This document shows positions 55,738 through 63,936 of a DNA stretch of 64,000 nucleotides, piece by piece. Below the pieces are notes generated by a model. The model was given only the letters and a program-made list of their open reading frames with translations. It did not search any database and was not told the DNA's origin. Source of the stretch: Faecalimonas umbilicata (GTDB taxonomy: Bacteria; Bacillota; Clostridia; Lachnospirales; Lachnospiraceae); NCBI RefSeq assembly GCF_004346095.1, contig NZ_SLZV01000011.1:19409-83408 (forward strand), written 5' to 3'. The stretch's first letter is position 1, and each line of letters starts with the position of its first letter. Made by a program: the position numbers and the translations under genes.

Positions 55738-56256
55738 TTAGATAATCGGTTTTCCCTCTTTTTCCATTCGTTTTATGAAGTTATCAAAGTGGTCTGTCAT
55801 ACCATCAACAAAAAATGCTTTTTTCTTTCTCTCATTAACATACACATTCAAACCACCGCGTTTCATTTTACAATATGATATGTTTGATATTTTCCAATGT
55901 CTTCTAAAAATAAACATTTTAATAACCGTGATATTATCTTCTTCAACTTTTATCTCCCACACTCCTTTTAATGGAGCAATCATACCACAAAAAGTAACTC
56001 CAAACCAAATAATAGAAAATGGGATAATGATCATCAAATATCTTTTAGAACAAAAATTTTCAGGTTCACTCCAAAAGCCCCAAATAAAGACAACAAGTAC
56101 AAACAAAGCACCTATTGCACATATAAATGATACATCTGATACTGTTCGAATAGAGAAATTATTTAAAGATTTTGTTGTTTTATGATTTCTTTTTTGCATT
56201 ATATCTAAAACAAATAAGATAATATATGCGGCTAGAATTGTGCCTATATATTTCAT
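55738..56256 (-). CDS. membrane protein with PH-like C-terminus (DUF6560-like)
   Basis: 172 residues. Three hydrophobic segments (ILAAYIILFVLDIM; FICAIGALFVLVVFIWGFW; YLMIIIPFSIIWFGVTFCGMI) followed by a small cytoplasmic beta-domain (WEIKVEEDNITVIKMF ... RRGGLNVYVNERKKKAFFVDGMTDHFDNFIKRM) like a PH or YcxB-type domain. The C-terminal pattern is shared with the product at 60687-60974, so the island carries two relatives. The family assignment is from memory. Confidence 0.7.
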   Translation of the reverse strand: MKYIGTILAAYIILFVLDIMQKRNHKTTKSLNNFSIRTVSDVSFICAIGALFVLVVFIWGFWSEPENFCSKRYLMIIIPFSIIWFGVTFCGMIAPLKGVWEIKVEEDNITVIKMFIFRRHWKISNISYCKMKRGGLNVYVNERKKKAFFVDGMTDHFDNFIKRMEKEGKPII

Positions 56257-56279
56257 GGCTTACCTCCAAAACTTCAAAT

Positions 56280-56807
56280 TTATAATTGGATCAGCACAAA
56301 TAGTAACACACTTAAAACCAGTATGATCAGACCCGTTACAATAAATACAGCAGATATCGTGCTTCCCAGAACAGGTCTGTCAACATAACATCTTTTAGGA
56401 TTGTTGGGATTATAGTAAACGGACATCTTGCTGCCAATAGACCACAGCTGTTCTGCTAATTCACGCAAGTTTGCAATCGCTCCCGTTTTTATATGCAGCC
56501 AGCCTTTTTCATCTTCATAGACGCCTGATGCTACATGTACGGATAGTCCAGATATCCGCTTTGTCAATATCCCACGAAATTTTTTCTTTGCTGTGTAACG
56601 ATTTCCATCCACAACATATTCCACAATCGGATTCATACTTCCGCCACCCGGAAACTGATATTGCACAACAGCGCCTTCTATCTTTTTCGTACACTGCTTC
56701 ATTTGTTTCTTTGTTACGATAGTTATCATCACTCCAAAGAAAATGAAAAGTACTCCTACCCCTCCAACCACTAGAAATCCTAACCATGCAATTTGCATTT
56801 TTGACAT
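56280..56807 (-). CDS. DUF3592-like membrane protein
   Basis: 175 residues. N-terminal membrane segment (AWLGFLVVGGVGVLFIFFGVMITIV), an external or cytosolic beta domain (GAVVQYQFPGGGSMNPIVEYVVDGNRYTAKKKF ... VYYNPNNPKRCYVD) and a C-terminal segment (TISAVFIVTGLIILVLSVLLFVLI). The YYNPNNPxxCYVD motif is the DUF3592 hallmark. The ATG at 56807 follows AAAGGGCGG. It overlaps the end of the upstream gene by 28 bp. Confidence 0.8.
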   Translation of the reverse strand: MSKMQIAWLGFLVVGGVGVLFIFFGVMITIVTKKQMKQCTKKIEGAVVQYQFPGGGSMNPIVEYVVDGNRYTAKKKFRGILTKRISGLSVHVASGVYEDEKGWLHIKTGAIANLRELAEQLWSIGSKMSVYYNPNNPKRCYVDRPVLGSTISAVFIVTGLIILVLSVLLFVLIQL

Positions 56808-57184
56808 GATATCCGCCCTTTCCATAACCGATAAATCAAATAAACAACGAGTGGAATTGCCCCGACTGCCCCGGCAAGTGTGTAAATAGGCCAGGTAAGA
56901 AACCCAATAATAATTTTAGGAGCAGCTGAAGTCAGCCACTTTTTAGCGATATGAGAGAAAAATATCACCCCCGCAGGTATCCCGGAAAAAAGCATTCCAA
57001 ACGAAATGATGCTCCGAGGAAATCCGATCGGTTCCGGAACCGGCATGTCTTGACTTGCCCAAAATGCAATATATTCGGGATCACTGACTTGTTTCATCTG
57101 CGTAACTGCCACAAAATAGCCGATCACGCACCCTAAAATCAAAAATGTGAAAATATATAAAATCTGTTTTTGCTCTTTTTTCAT
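56780..57184 (-). CDS. small polytopic membrane protein
   Basis: 134 residues with three to four hydrophobic segments (YIFTFLILGCVIGYFVAV; SIISFGMLFSGIPAGVIFF; IIIGFLTWPIYTLAGAVGAIPLVVYLI) and a polar loop (QVSDPEYIAFWASQDMPVPEPIGF). Unrecognised. The C-terminal 9 codons overlap the DUF3592-like gene, so the two are probably coupled. Confidence 0.68.
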   Translation of the reverse strand: MKKEQKQILYIFTFLILGCVIGYFVAVTQMKQVSDPEYIAFWASQDMPVPEPIGFPRSIISFGMLFSGIPAGVIFFSHIAKKWLTSAAPKIIIGFLTWPIYTLAGAVGAIPLVVYLIYRLWKGRISCQKCKLHG

Positions 57185-57231
57185 ACTGGATATCCTTTCC
57201 TTTTTCTTACCAATACCGGTAAACCGGCATT

Positions 57232-57987
57232 TTACTCAGGTACATCTATGGAATAACTCAGGCAGTCGCCTCTCTTATCGCTTTTTAGATCATTGTAATA
57301 CCACATATAGGTTACTCTGCCATATTCATCAATTTCAATGACACCGTCCGGCTTTTGTCCTTCGATTTCTAATGTATAGATTTCTTTTTCATGCGCATAT
57401 CCAAACACAAAACGAGTATCCGGATAGTTTGGATTTAAGTCTTGTTGAAAATCACTCAATGTTAAAATAGAATGAAGAAACTTATGAAAATCTGAGCTAT
57501 ATCTACTGTCCGGCTTCGCAGTAGCTTGTGTGGAAGTGATAAACGCATAGCGTGTATTTCCATTTTGTAGTTGCTTTTTTAAGCGTGCGAATACGAATCC
57601 CTGCACCGGATCATCATTTGTTCCTGCCCGATAAAAAATCGTATCATACTGCTCACCATTCCATATATGAAAAGTTTCATCCACATGATTAAGAAAATCA
57701 TCCGGAACAGAAAGTTCCTCATTTTCTGCTTTGAGAGGAGAATGTAAAATAGCTTTTTCGATAGAGTCGTAATAGGTAAGCTCTGAATCATTTTTATCAT
57801 AATCACTCATCGTAAATGCTACATACTCATTATCTTTATTTTCCTCCTCTGGAATATAAGTATAACGACCATTTTCAATGTGGTCATCATATTCAAAATC
57901 AACAAATAATCCAATACCTATCAGAACTACAAAAATCAGAAAAACGATTCCAATAAGAATAAACAATATTTTCAAAAATTTTTTCAT
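57232..57987 (-). CDS. exported or membrane-anchored hypothetical protein
   Basis: 251 residues. A single N-terminal hydrophobic segment (LKILFILIGIVFLIFVVLIGIGLFV) is followed by a soluble region of about 220 residues with many Tyr, Asp and Glu (DNEYVAFTMSDYDKND, YAHEKEIYTLEIEGQKPDGVIEIDEYGRVTYMWYYNDL). No lipobox. Function unknown. Confidence 0.7.
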   Translation of the reverse strand: MKKFLKILFILIGIVFLIFVVLIGIGLFVDFEYDDHIENGRYTYIPEEENKDNEYVAFTMSDYDKNDSELTYYDSIEKAILHSPLKAENEELSVPDDFLNHVDETFHIWNGEQYDTIFYRAGTNDDPVQGFVFARLKKQLQNGNTRYAFITSTQATAKPDSRYSSDFHKFLHSILTLSDFQQDLNPNYPDTRFVFGYAHEKEIYTLEIEGQKPDGVIEIDEYGRVTYMWYYNDLKSDKRGDCLSYSIDVPE

Positions 57988-58006
57988 GGCATATCACTTC
58001 CTTGTC

Positions 58007-58336
58007 CTACTGTTTTTTATATTTCTTCTCGATAAACAAGCTATAAATTACCATAAATACTATCGTTTCAATCATTACACCAAATACTGACAGCAAAATA
58101 TATGGAGTATTTTGAGCACTTAATAAAGGTATTCCTAACACAACAAAAAGCATTCCATAGAAAATAAACAATTTACCCAGTGCATGATTATATCCCTTTA
58201 TATCTCTCACTGGAAAAGCCTTCATGTTCGCCCAAAAAGCAACCGCCTTTTTTGAAAAATAAGCACATACTCCTATGCCAATCAGAATACAACCAACGAT
58301 TGCCCATACTATAAATCCTATCATTCGTCCGCCCAT
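58007..58336 (-). CDS. DUF3784 family membrane protein
   Basis: 109 residues with three hydrophobic segments. GFIVWAIVGCILIGIGVCAYFSKKAVAFWANMKAFPVRDIKGYNHALGKLFIFYGMLFVVLGIPLL is the DUF3784 pattern (KxYNxA). Common in Lachnospiraceae islands; no known function. Confidence 0.78.
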   Translation of the reverse strand: MGGRMIGFIVWAIVGCILIGIGVCAYFSKKAVAFWANMKAFPVRDIKGYNHALGKLFIFYGMLFVVLGIPLLSAQNTPYILLSVFGVMIETIVFMVIYSLFIEKKYKKQ

Positions 58337-58388
58337 ATCATATCCTCGATTTCACAAATTTAAGTTCATCTCTCCATATTACTGGAAT

Positions 58389-58643
58389 CTATTTATGCTT
58401 TACTCTACTGATAAGTTCTTCAGCAATAGCGCTAAAAAACATACAAATACCACACACTACTCCCATATAAATTTCTATTGTTTTGCCAATGTACTTCGTT
58501 CCTGATTTTGTCAGTTCATAAATAGGTATTCCAAATATTTTAACAGGCAATGTATCTACACTTGTGCTATATACATTAATGTCCCCAAAATAAATTGCGA
58601 CACTCATCAATATTATTGCGACCACAAATCCAATTACCAACAC
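58389..58643 (-). CDS. putative small membrane protein (start uncertain)
   Basis: 84 residues from a GTG at 58641-58643, with two membrane segments (VIGFVVAIILMSVAIYFG and IYMGVVCGICMFFSAIAEELI). No ribosome site is visible at the GTG, and the same frame is open without a start back to the stop of the HD gene, so the N-terminus may have been lost. Function unknown. Confidence 0.45.
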   Translation of the reverse strand: MLVIGFVVAIILMSVAIYFGDINVYSTSVDTLPVKIFGIPIYELTKSGTKYIGKTIEIYMGVVCGICMFFSAIAEELISRVKHK

Positions 58644-58703
58644 AACTATGATTTTTATTTTTTCTTCATTTATTTTTACCTCATCAGATTCTAATTTAAA
58701 ATA

Positions 58704-59264
58704 TCAGCACTTGGAAATCTTCTTCATAGTATCTTTTCTAATTTCTTCTCTCAAATCAGACAAGTATTTGGAAAAGCCCACTCTGTCATCCGCATAGGTT
58801 AAATTTAATTCAAACTCATTTTCAGACCATGTCGAAATATCAGAAAAATTATGTTGGATCAACGCCTCCAGGCTATCAATTGCTTTATAGATTTTGGCTT
58901 CGATTGTCTGCTTTTCTGCCATTTCCTTATACAAGTCTTTCATTTCCTTTTTAGTTGCTTCCGGCAATGTATCTATCCAGGCATTCAACAGATGTTCTTC
59001 TGTATCTTCATGTTCTTTTGTTTTTCTAAATGTAGGAATATCACCCGTAAAACATTCCCCTAAATCATGTATAATACACATTTGGATAATTTTATTTATA
59101 TCGGCATCTGGAAATTCATTTTTCATAAAAAATGCCATGAGAGTCATCATCCAACTATGTTCAGCAACACTTTCCTGACGTCCTTTCGATGTATAACAAT
59201 GTCTGGTCGTATCTTTCAATCTCTCTGCTACAGCCAATGTGTGCAATAATTCTTTTCCTTCCAT
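58704..59264 (-). CDS. HD-domain nucleotidase/hydrolase (YfbR-like)
   Basis: 186 residues from the ATG at 59264 (AAAGGAAGG upstream). Metal motif: His in SVAEHSWMMTLMAFF, the HD pair in CIIHDLGECFTGDIP, and a later Asp in IYKAIDSLEALIQHN. Relatives (YfbR/HDDC2) hydrolyse 5'-deoxynucleotides. The first 42 codons have a degenerate copy at 53511-53636. Confidence 0.88.
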   Translation of the reverse strand: MEGKELLHTLAVAERLKDTTRHCYTSKGRQESVAEHSWMMTLMAFFMKNEFPDADINKIIQMCIIHDLGECFTGDIPTFRKTKEHEDTEEHLLNAWIDTLPEATKKEMKDLYKEMAEKQTIEAKIYKAIDSLEALIQHNFSDISTWSENEFELNLTYADDRVGFSKYLSDLREEIRKDTMKKISKC

Positions 59265-59394
59265 CTTAATTCCTTCCTTTAAAATAAAAAAGTTATCTCT
59301 GAACAAAATATACTTTATCTTTATCATGTACACATCCATATAAAAAACGATTATTGTCTGGACTAATATTTAAGTCTTGCAATCAATTCTAAGA

Positions 59395-59826
59395 TTAACT
59401 GCTTATATAAGGAACTAAAAAAACAAATATACCCAGCGCCATCAAAAATATACTCATAAAAAAATAACGTGGTAAAAATCGTTTCAAATAGGAAGCTCCA
59501 TCTGTACTAATGTATATTTTCATCTGTTTCCCCATATATTTCCTTTTAAATCTTTTTAACTGTGTCTTTTCAAAAAATAGAAATATTGCCAATCTATTTA
59601 GTGGCTCGACTTTTATCTTTTTTCCCTCATGCTCTGTTATGAGATGAAATACCACCTCAGCTACTTTCGCTCTACCTACAACTTCTATATCATATACTTC
59701 TCCTATATATAAAGTTGAATGTATAAGCTTAAATACCGCAAAGGTAAATAGAATCCCTCCCATAAGAAATACACTCCCACACAAAATCACCCAAATAATT
59801 GTCCCCAAAAACATCATCAGCTCCAT
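59395..59826 (-). CDS. membrane protein with DUF3592-like fold
   Basis: 143 residues. N- and C-terminal hydrophobic segments (FLGTIIWVILCGSVFLMGGILFTFAVF; FFMSIFLMALGIFVFLVPYI) flank a beta domain (YIGEVYDIEVVGRAKVAEVVFHLI ... KYMGKQMKIYISTDGASYLK). It has the same two-membrane-segment, central-domain plan as the protein at 56280-56807, without the YNPxNP motif. Unrecognised. Confidence 0.65.
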   Translation of the reverse strand: MELMMFLGTIIWVILCGSVFLMGGILFTFAVFKLIHSTLYIGEVYDIEVVGRAKVAEVVFHLITEHEGKKIKVEPLNRLAIFLFFEKTQLKRFKRKYMGKQMKIYISTDGASYLKRFLPRYFFMSIFLMALGIFVFLVPYISS

Positions 59827-59885
59827 TCTTTACATAAATTTCAAACTCATTTATTTCTGTTATTTTAGATTGTTTTCTGTAATCT

Positions 59886-60395
59886 TTAAGCTGGCTCATC
59901 TTTATCTACTACTACCCACTCATTATTAATTTTTTCTATATAAAGTAAAACTGGACCATCTCCTGTATGATTGATTATTTCTCCCTCTCTGCCATAACGA
60001 GTCACCGTATAAGATAACCATACATGTCCTGTGTTTTTTGTTATTATAGTCGTAAGATGAGTTACTTTGCTTTTTTGTGATACTGGTTTCTCACTTCCCT
60101 GATTAAACCAGTAAAAATATTTTAATTCTCCTACTTCTTTAGTATCTTCTGAATTTCCCATATATGACAAAACTATTTCTATTTGTTTTGCTATTTGTTT
60201 TCCTATTAATTCTTCTTCGCTTGTACTTTTGTGGTCAATTTCTAAGTATAATTTTTCTCCATAAAATTCTTCTGCCCATTCATATTTTTCATACAATGAA
60301 TTCTTTGACTTTACTTTAATGAATATAAACAATACATTTACTATGATAATGCAACCTGCAACCCCCAAATAAGCCCATCTATATTTTCTTTTCAT
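59886..60395 (-). CDS. exported hypothetical protein
   Basis: 169 residues. Signal anchor (WAYLGVAGCIIIVNVLFIFI), then a soluble domain with a long helix (TSEEELIGKQIAKQIEIVLSYMG) and beta strands ending VLLYIEKINNEWVVVDKDEPA, which resembles NTF2-like or DUF4829-type lipoprotein cores. Function unknown. Confidence 0.65.
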   Translation of the reverse strand: MKRKYRWAYLGVAGCIIIVNVLFIFIKVKSKNSLYEKYEWAEEFYGEKLYLEIDHKSTSEEELIGKQIAKQIEIVLSYMGNSEDTKEVGELKYFYWFNQGSEKPVSQKSKVTHLTTIITKNTGHVWLSYTVTRYGREGEIINHTGDGPVLLYIEKINNEWVVVDKDEPA

Positions 60396-60495
60396 CTACG
60401 CCTCTCCTTTTATTTAATATCACAATTACTCAAAAACTAAGATAAAATTCTCACCTTTACTTTTCACTGTTCTATAAACTGGGATTTTGCTTTCC

Positions 60496-60690
60496 TTACT
60501 CTTTGTCATCATCATTTTTTCTCTTCTTTTTTGAATCATAAAGAGTGCCTAAAAAAAGTCCGGCACCTACACCTATTGCAATTCCTGTACCAATATTATC
60601 ATATACAGCACCTAAAGATGTACCAATAGCAACGCCAATACATATTCCCATCGTCAACCCATTATTGTTTTCATTAGATGTCTTTTTCAT
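60496..60690 (-). CDS. glycine-zipper small membrane protein
   Basis: 64 residues: two Gly-rich segments (GICIGVAIGTSLGAVYDNIGTG and IAIGVGAGLFLGTLYD) and a charged Lys/Asp tail. The GxxxG pattern suggests membrane packing. Its start overlaps the stop of the gene at 60687 by 4 bp, so the pair is translationally linked. Confidence 0.62.
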   Translation of the reverse strand: MKKTSNENNNGLTMGICIGVAIGTSLGAVYDNIGTGIAIGVGAGLFLGTLYDSKKKRKNDDDKE

Positions 60691-60974
60691 ATAATCACCT
60701 CAAATTCTTCTTTGTCGATATTACTGTCAATGGTAAATAATTTTTGTCCTTTGACATAGACACGTATAGAACCTTTCTTTCTCTCACATTGCGTAATATC
60801 TTCAAAGTGAAAAACCTTTTTTCTCCCCAAAGTAGAATGCCATGTAATTTCATCTCCGTTCACTTCGAGTTTCCACATCATCATATCCACTGATCCAATG
60901 AAAGAAATCGTAAAAAAGATGCTAAAAGTAAGTGGCGAAAATAAATCATCTTGCTGAATAGCACTTGCTACCAT
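60687..60974 (-). CDS. PH-like domain membrane protein, possibly missing its N-terminus
   Basis: 95 residues. One hydrophobic segment (FSPLTFSIFFTISFIGSV) and a PH-like beta domain (MWKLEVNGDEITWHSTLGRKKVFHFEDI ... GSIRVYVKGQKLFTIDS) similar to the end of the protein at 55738-56256. GGGAGG precedes the ATG. Upstream, ATG AAA TAC ATT matches the first codons of that relative (MKYI) but is shifted by one base, so an older, longer start may have been lost by frameshift. Confidence 0.58.
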   Translation of the reverse strand: MVASAIQQDDLFSPLTFSIFFTISFIGSVDMMMWKLEVNGDEITWHSTLGRKKVFHFEDITQCERKKGSIRVYVKGQKLFTIDSNIDKEEFEVII

Positions 60975-61271
60975 AGCCCTCCCAAACAGAAATACAGCTA
61001 TAACAAAATAGGAATGTATTTCATTTTATCCTGTCGTAACGGATCCTCTACCCTCACGTGAAAATACAGCCATGTCCATGTGCATAACCGCCAAAATAAC
61101 CCATTCAAATTCTAATTCCGAATCTAATTTTTCGATTACATATACTGAATTGTTAGAATTTTTCAATCTTTGCAACACATTGACGCTCTATATCCTCTAT
61201 TGTCCATAAATATTTTTTTAGAGGACGAATCAGATCTGTATTTGTTGTGTTTATTAGAAAACATTATCTGA
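60975..61271. other. gap of about 300 bp with no supported gene
   Basis: On the minus strand it contains short open stretches without proper starts, for example IEKLDSELEFEWVILAVMHM ending at TAA 61024, and KYLWTIEDIERQCVAKIEKF ending at TAA about 61154. They may be worn gene ends. I see no tRNA, repeat or terminator that I can defend. Confidence 0.4.
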
Positions 61272-61751
61272 CTATTTGCTCTCTATTACATCCTCAATGA
61301 TTTCAAAAGCTCCGTTCGCAAAATTTATTTTTCTCTTGTCTAATAGCTTTCCGTTTTGCGAAACAGATACGCAAGCTATATGTAATTGATCTTCCTTTGT
61401 TGGATCCGGGTTTCCCATTGAAGTTGTCCACTCTACATCAATATCTGATTTTGTGATACTTGTGTCAGATTCCACTTCATATTGCAATGGTTTGAAAAAT
61501 GCTGAAGTGGATTTTGAAGTCACTATAATCACATTATCACTATTTTGATAGATTTCTACTGTATGATAGACAACATCTTTTTCATTTTCAACATAATCCT
61601 TATTCGGGGAAATTGTTTCCTCAAAGATTCGTTTGCCCTTGCCGATCACCCCTGAATCTTCTGATTCTTTGGAAGAACAAGCTGTTGTTCCCAACATACA
61701 TAAAACTAGAAAAAATACCGCCAACATTACTTTGAAATATTTTTTTCTCAT
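61272..61751 (-). CDS. putative lipoprotein
   Basis: 159 residues from the ATG at 61751. Signal FKVMLAVFFLVLCMLGTTAC with the lipid Cys at 25, then a Ser/Glu-rich linker and a soluble beta domain (VVYHTVEIYQNSDNVIIVTSKSTSAFF ... LHIACVSVSQNGKLLDKRKINFANGAFEI). Unknown function. An in-frame extension to 61865 lies within the next gene and is rejected. Confidence 0.72.
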   Translation of the reverse strand: MRKKYFKVMLAVFFLVLCMLGTTACSSKESEDSGVIGKGKRIFEETISPNKDYVENEKDVVYHTVEIYQNSDNVIIVTSKSTSAFFKPLQYEVESDTSITKSDIDVEWTTSMGNPDPTKEDQLHIACVSVSQNGKLLDKRKINFANGAFEIIEDVIESK

Positions 61752-61801
61752 GATAGCTACTCTCTTTCTGCAAATTTTCATCTTCGTGTTGATGAAAATT
61801 G

Positions 61802-62143
61802 TTATTCTATACGAATATTGACTGGTTTCACTATAAGTTCCCCGGCACCTTCTACCTCGTACCATTTTCCTCGTTCTAGTTGAAGTGTTTCTGATACCCC
61901 AGATGTAATATAATCGATTTCATAAGTTTTCCCAGTTTCAACATCTGTAAATCTGACTTCTGTATCAACAGTACCATTTACTTTTACTCTTCCATTAACA
62001 GGTTGTATTTGCTCACTCTTTACTGTTTCGTTACCTGAAAGTGTAAAAGTATGCACTCTGATATAACTGTTATAACTTATCCCAACAATAATGATAGCAA
62101 GTGGAATCGCAATTCCCACTACTCGTTTCCATCTGTTTTTCAT
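61802..62143 (-). CDS. membrane-anchored hypothetical protein
   Basis: 113 residues from the ATG at 62143 with GGAGG 8 nt upstream. N-terminal anchor (VVGIAIPLAIIIVGISYNSYI), then a short beta domain (VNGRVKVNGTVDTEVRFTDVETGKTYEIDYITSGVSETLQLERGKWYEV). The frame continues upstream into a recombinase fragment, which is not part of this gene. Possibly paired with the lipoprotein gene just downstream. Confidence 0.72.
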   Translation of the reverse strand: MKNRWKRVVGIAIPLAIIIVGISYNSYIRVHTFTLSGNETVKSEQIQPVNGRVKVNGTVDTEVRFTDVETGKTYEIDYITSGVSETLQLERGKWYEVEGAGELIVKPVNIRIE

Positions 62144-62215
62144 TGCAGCACACCTCCTCGTAAGAAAAAAGATGTTTTCAATAATCCATTTTGTTTCCTC
62201 AATACTGAGATGAGG

Positions 62216-62335
62216 TTCTTTTGCATATGGACGCAACATACTTCTTTGTGTAGTAATGCTGGAACTTTCGCCCTGTAATCCATCATCTCGGCTCAACCTA
62301 AGATAAAATGCAGTATTGTAAATCTGTTGTTTCAT
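62216..62335 (-). pseudogene. 5' fragment of a large serine recombinase
   Basis: The first 40 codons (QQIYNTAFYLRLSRDDG, then ESSSITTQRSMLRPYAKE) match the N-terminus of TnpX/TndX-type site-specific recombinases, including the catalytic-Ser region RLSRDD. The DNA then turns into unrelated sequence. It is a cut-off integrase start, direct evidence for a lost integrative element at this spot. Confidence 0.85.
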
Positions 62336-62519
62336 GTCAGTTATCCTGCTTTATAACTAACCATATTTACAATACCTGCTTGTAAGTAAAGTATAACATG
62401 GGTTATTTTTCACATTCAATCTATTTCTTACAACTGCACCGCTTTTATGCGATTGCCTTCTTTGTCTTCCTCTGTTTCCAATTCCACACTTGTTATTTTT
62501 CTTTTGAAATCAACTTAAA

Positions 62520-62556
62520 AACGGCGGAAAAATCTAAAAGATTTTCCCACCGCCGT
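62520..62556 (-). terminator. terminator-like hairpin after the metal-transport remnant
   Basis: Arms ACGGCGGTGGGAAAATC / GATTTTTCCGCCGT with loop TTTTA, followed by TTTTAAG on the minus strand. The surrounding 62336-62618 has no intact gene; a short minus-strand frame (DFKRKITSVELETEEDKEGN and so on, to TAA at about 62429) looks like a worn C-terminus of an element gene. Confidence 0.65.
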
Positions 62557-62618
62557 GTCTGGAGCACTTCGCCTTTCTATTCATTTTTTATCTCTATCAT
62601 CTTATTTAAAGCTGAATA

Positions 62619-62924
62619 CTACAAAGAAAACTCCTTATCAAATAAAGTCTTACACTTTTCAATAGTATTTTGTAAATATTCATCTTGTAACATATAGTAA
62701 ATATATTTTCCTTGTCTTTGACTTTTTACTATACCATTAGCTTTCAATATATTTAATTGGTGGGAGACTGCTGAATGAGACATCTCTAATTCTTCCGCTA
62801 ATTCTCCAACACATCTTTTTGTTTTTAATTCAAGCACTATCCTTAGTCTTGTAAAATCTCCCAGCGTTTTGAAAAATTCCACCAATTGCAAGCAATCTTC
62901 TATAATAAGTTTTTTCATTTTCAT
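62619..62924 (-). CDS. ArsR/SmtB-family metal-responsive repressor
   Basis: 101 residues with a winged helix (DFTRLRIVLELKTKRCVGELAEELEMSHSAVSHQLNILKANGIVKSQRQGKYIYYML). The Cys in KRCVGEL is where ArsR/CadC-type sensors bind soft metals. Starts 5 bp after the P-type ATPase stop, with no ribosome site, so it is probably coupled to it. Its placement after the ATPase, with the ATPase lacking its 5' part, means the original promoter may be gone. Confidence 0.9.
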   Translation of the reverse strand: MKMKKLIIEDCLQLVEFFKTLGDFTRLRIVLELKTKRCVGELAEELEMSHSAVSHQLNILKANGIVKSQRQGKYIYYMLQDEYLQNTIEKCKTLFDKEFSL

Positions 62925-62929
62925 CTAAA

Positions 62930-63895
62930 TTATAAATTATGCACTCTTAATGCTCTAATAGCATTTAATATTGCAATAATCATGACACCAACATCTGCGA
63001 AAATAGCAAACCACATATTTGCAATACCTATTGCACCTAGTCCAAGACATGCAAATTTAATAACCAATGCAAAGATGATATTCTGATATACAATTCTAAG
63101 GCATTTTCTCGAAATCTTGATTGCTTTAGAAATTTTTAGTGGATCATCATCCATAAGAACTACATCAGCAGCTTCAATTGCCGCATCAGAACCCATTGCA
63201 CCCATTGCAATTCCGATATCAGCACGAGTCAATACAGGTGCATCATTAATTCCATCTCCGACAAAGGCTAGTTTATCTTTCTCTGCTTTTGTGGAAAGCA
63301 GTTCTTCTACTTTTGACACTTTATCTGCTGGAAGTAATTCGCTGTATACTTCATCAATTCCAAGTGATTGTGCTACTTGGTCTGCCACACGTTTTGCGTC
63401 TCCTGTAAGCATTACTGTTTTTTCTACACCAGCTTTTTTCAATTCCGCAATAACTTCTTTTGAATGTGGTTTTAATATATCAGAAATTACGATATGTCCA
63501 GCATATTCTCCATCGATTGCCATGTGAATGATTGTTCCAACGCTATGGCAATCATAATAATCCACACCTATTTGTTTCATAAGTTTGCTGTTTCCAGCAG
63601 CCACCTCATGACCGTCTACTTTGGCAATAATTCCATGTCCGCTGATTTCCTTTATATCAGAAACTCTACTACGGTCTATCTCTTTCCCATAGGCTTTTTG
63701 CAAACTCTTACTGATTGGGTGAGAAGACGCACATTCTGCCAAAGCAGCATATTCCAAAAGTTTCTTTTCTTCCATCTCATTGTGATGAACAGCACTTACT
63801 TCAAATACACCTTGTGTCAAAGTTCCTGTTTTATCAAACACTACATACTTTGCCTGTGATAAAGTTTCCATATAGTTAGAACCTTTAATCAACAC
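62930..63895 (-). pseudogene. 5'-truncated heavy-metal P1B-type ATPase
   Basis: About 321 residues remain: the phosphorylation site VFDKTGTLT, the nucleotide domain with SSHPISKSL and GHGI, the hinge MLTGDAKRVADQVA, VGDGINDAPVL, and the last two membrane segments. Missing are the metal-binding domain, the first six helices with the CPx metal site and the actuator TGE loop, roughly 300 or more residues. The frame opens at a stop (63932-63934), and the homology begins abruptly near VLIKGSNY. It cannot transport, so I call it a pseudogene. Confidence 0.85.
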
Positions 63896-63936
63896 ACCTT
63901 CTTTACTAGTATAACGAATATTAAATAATTGCTATA

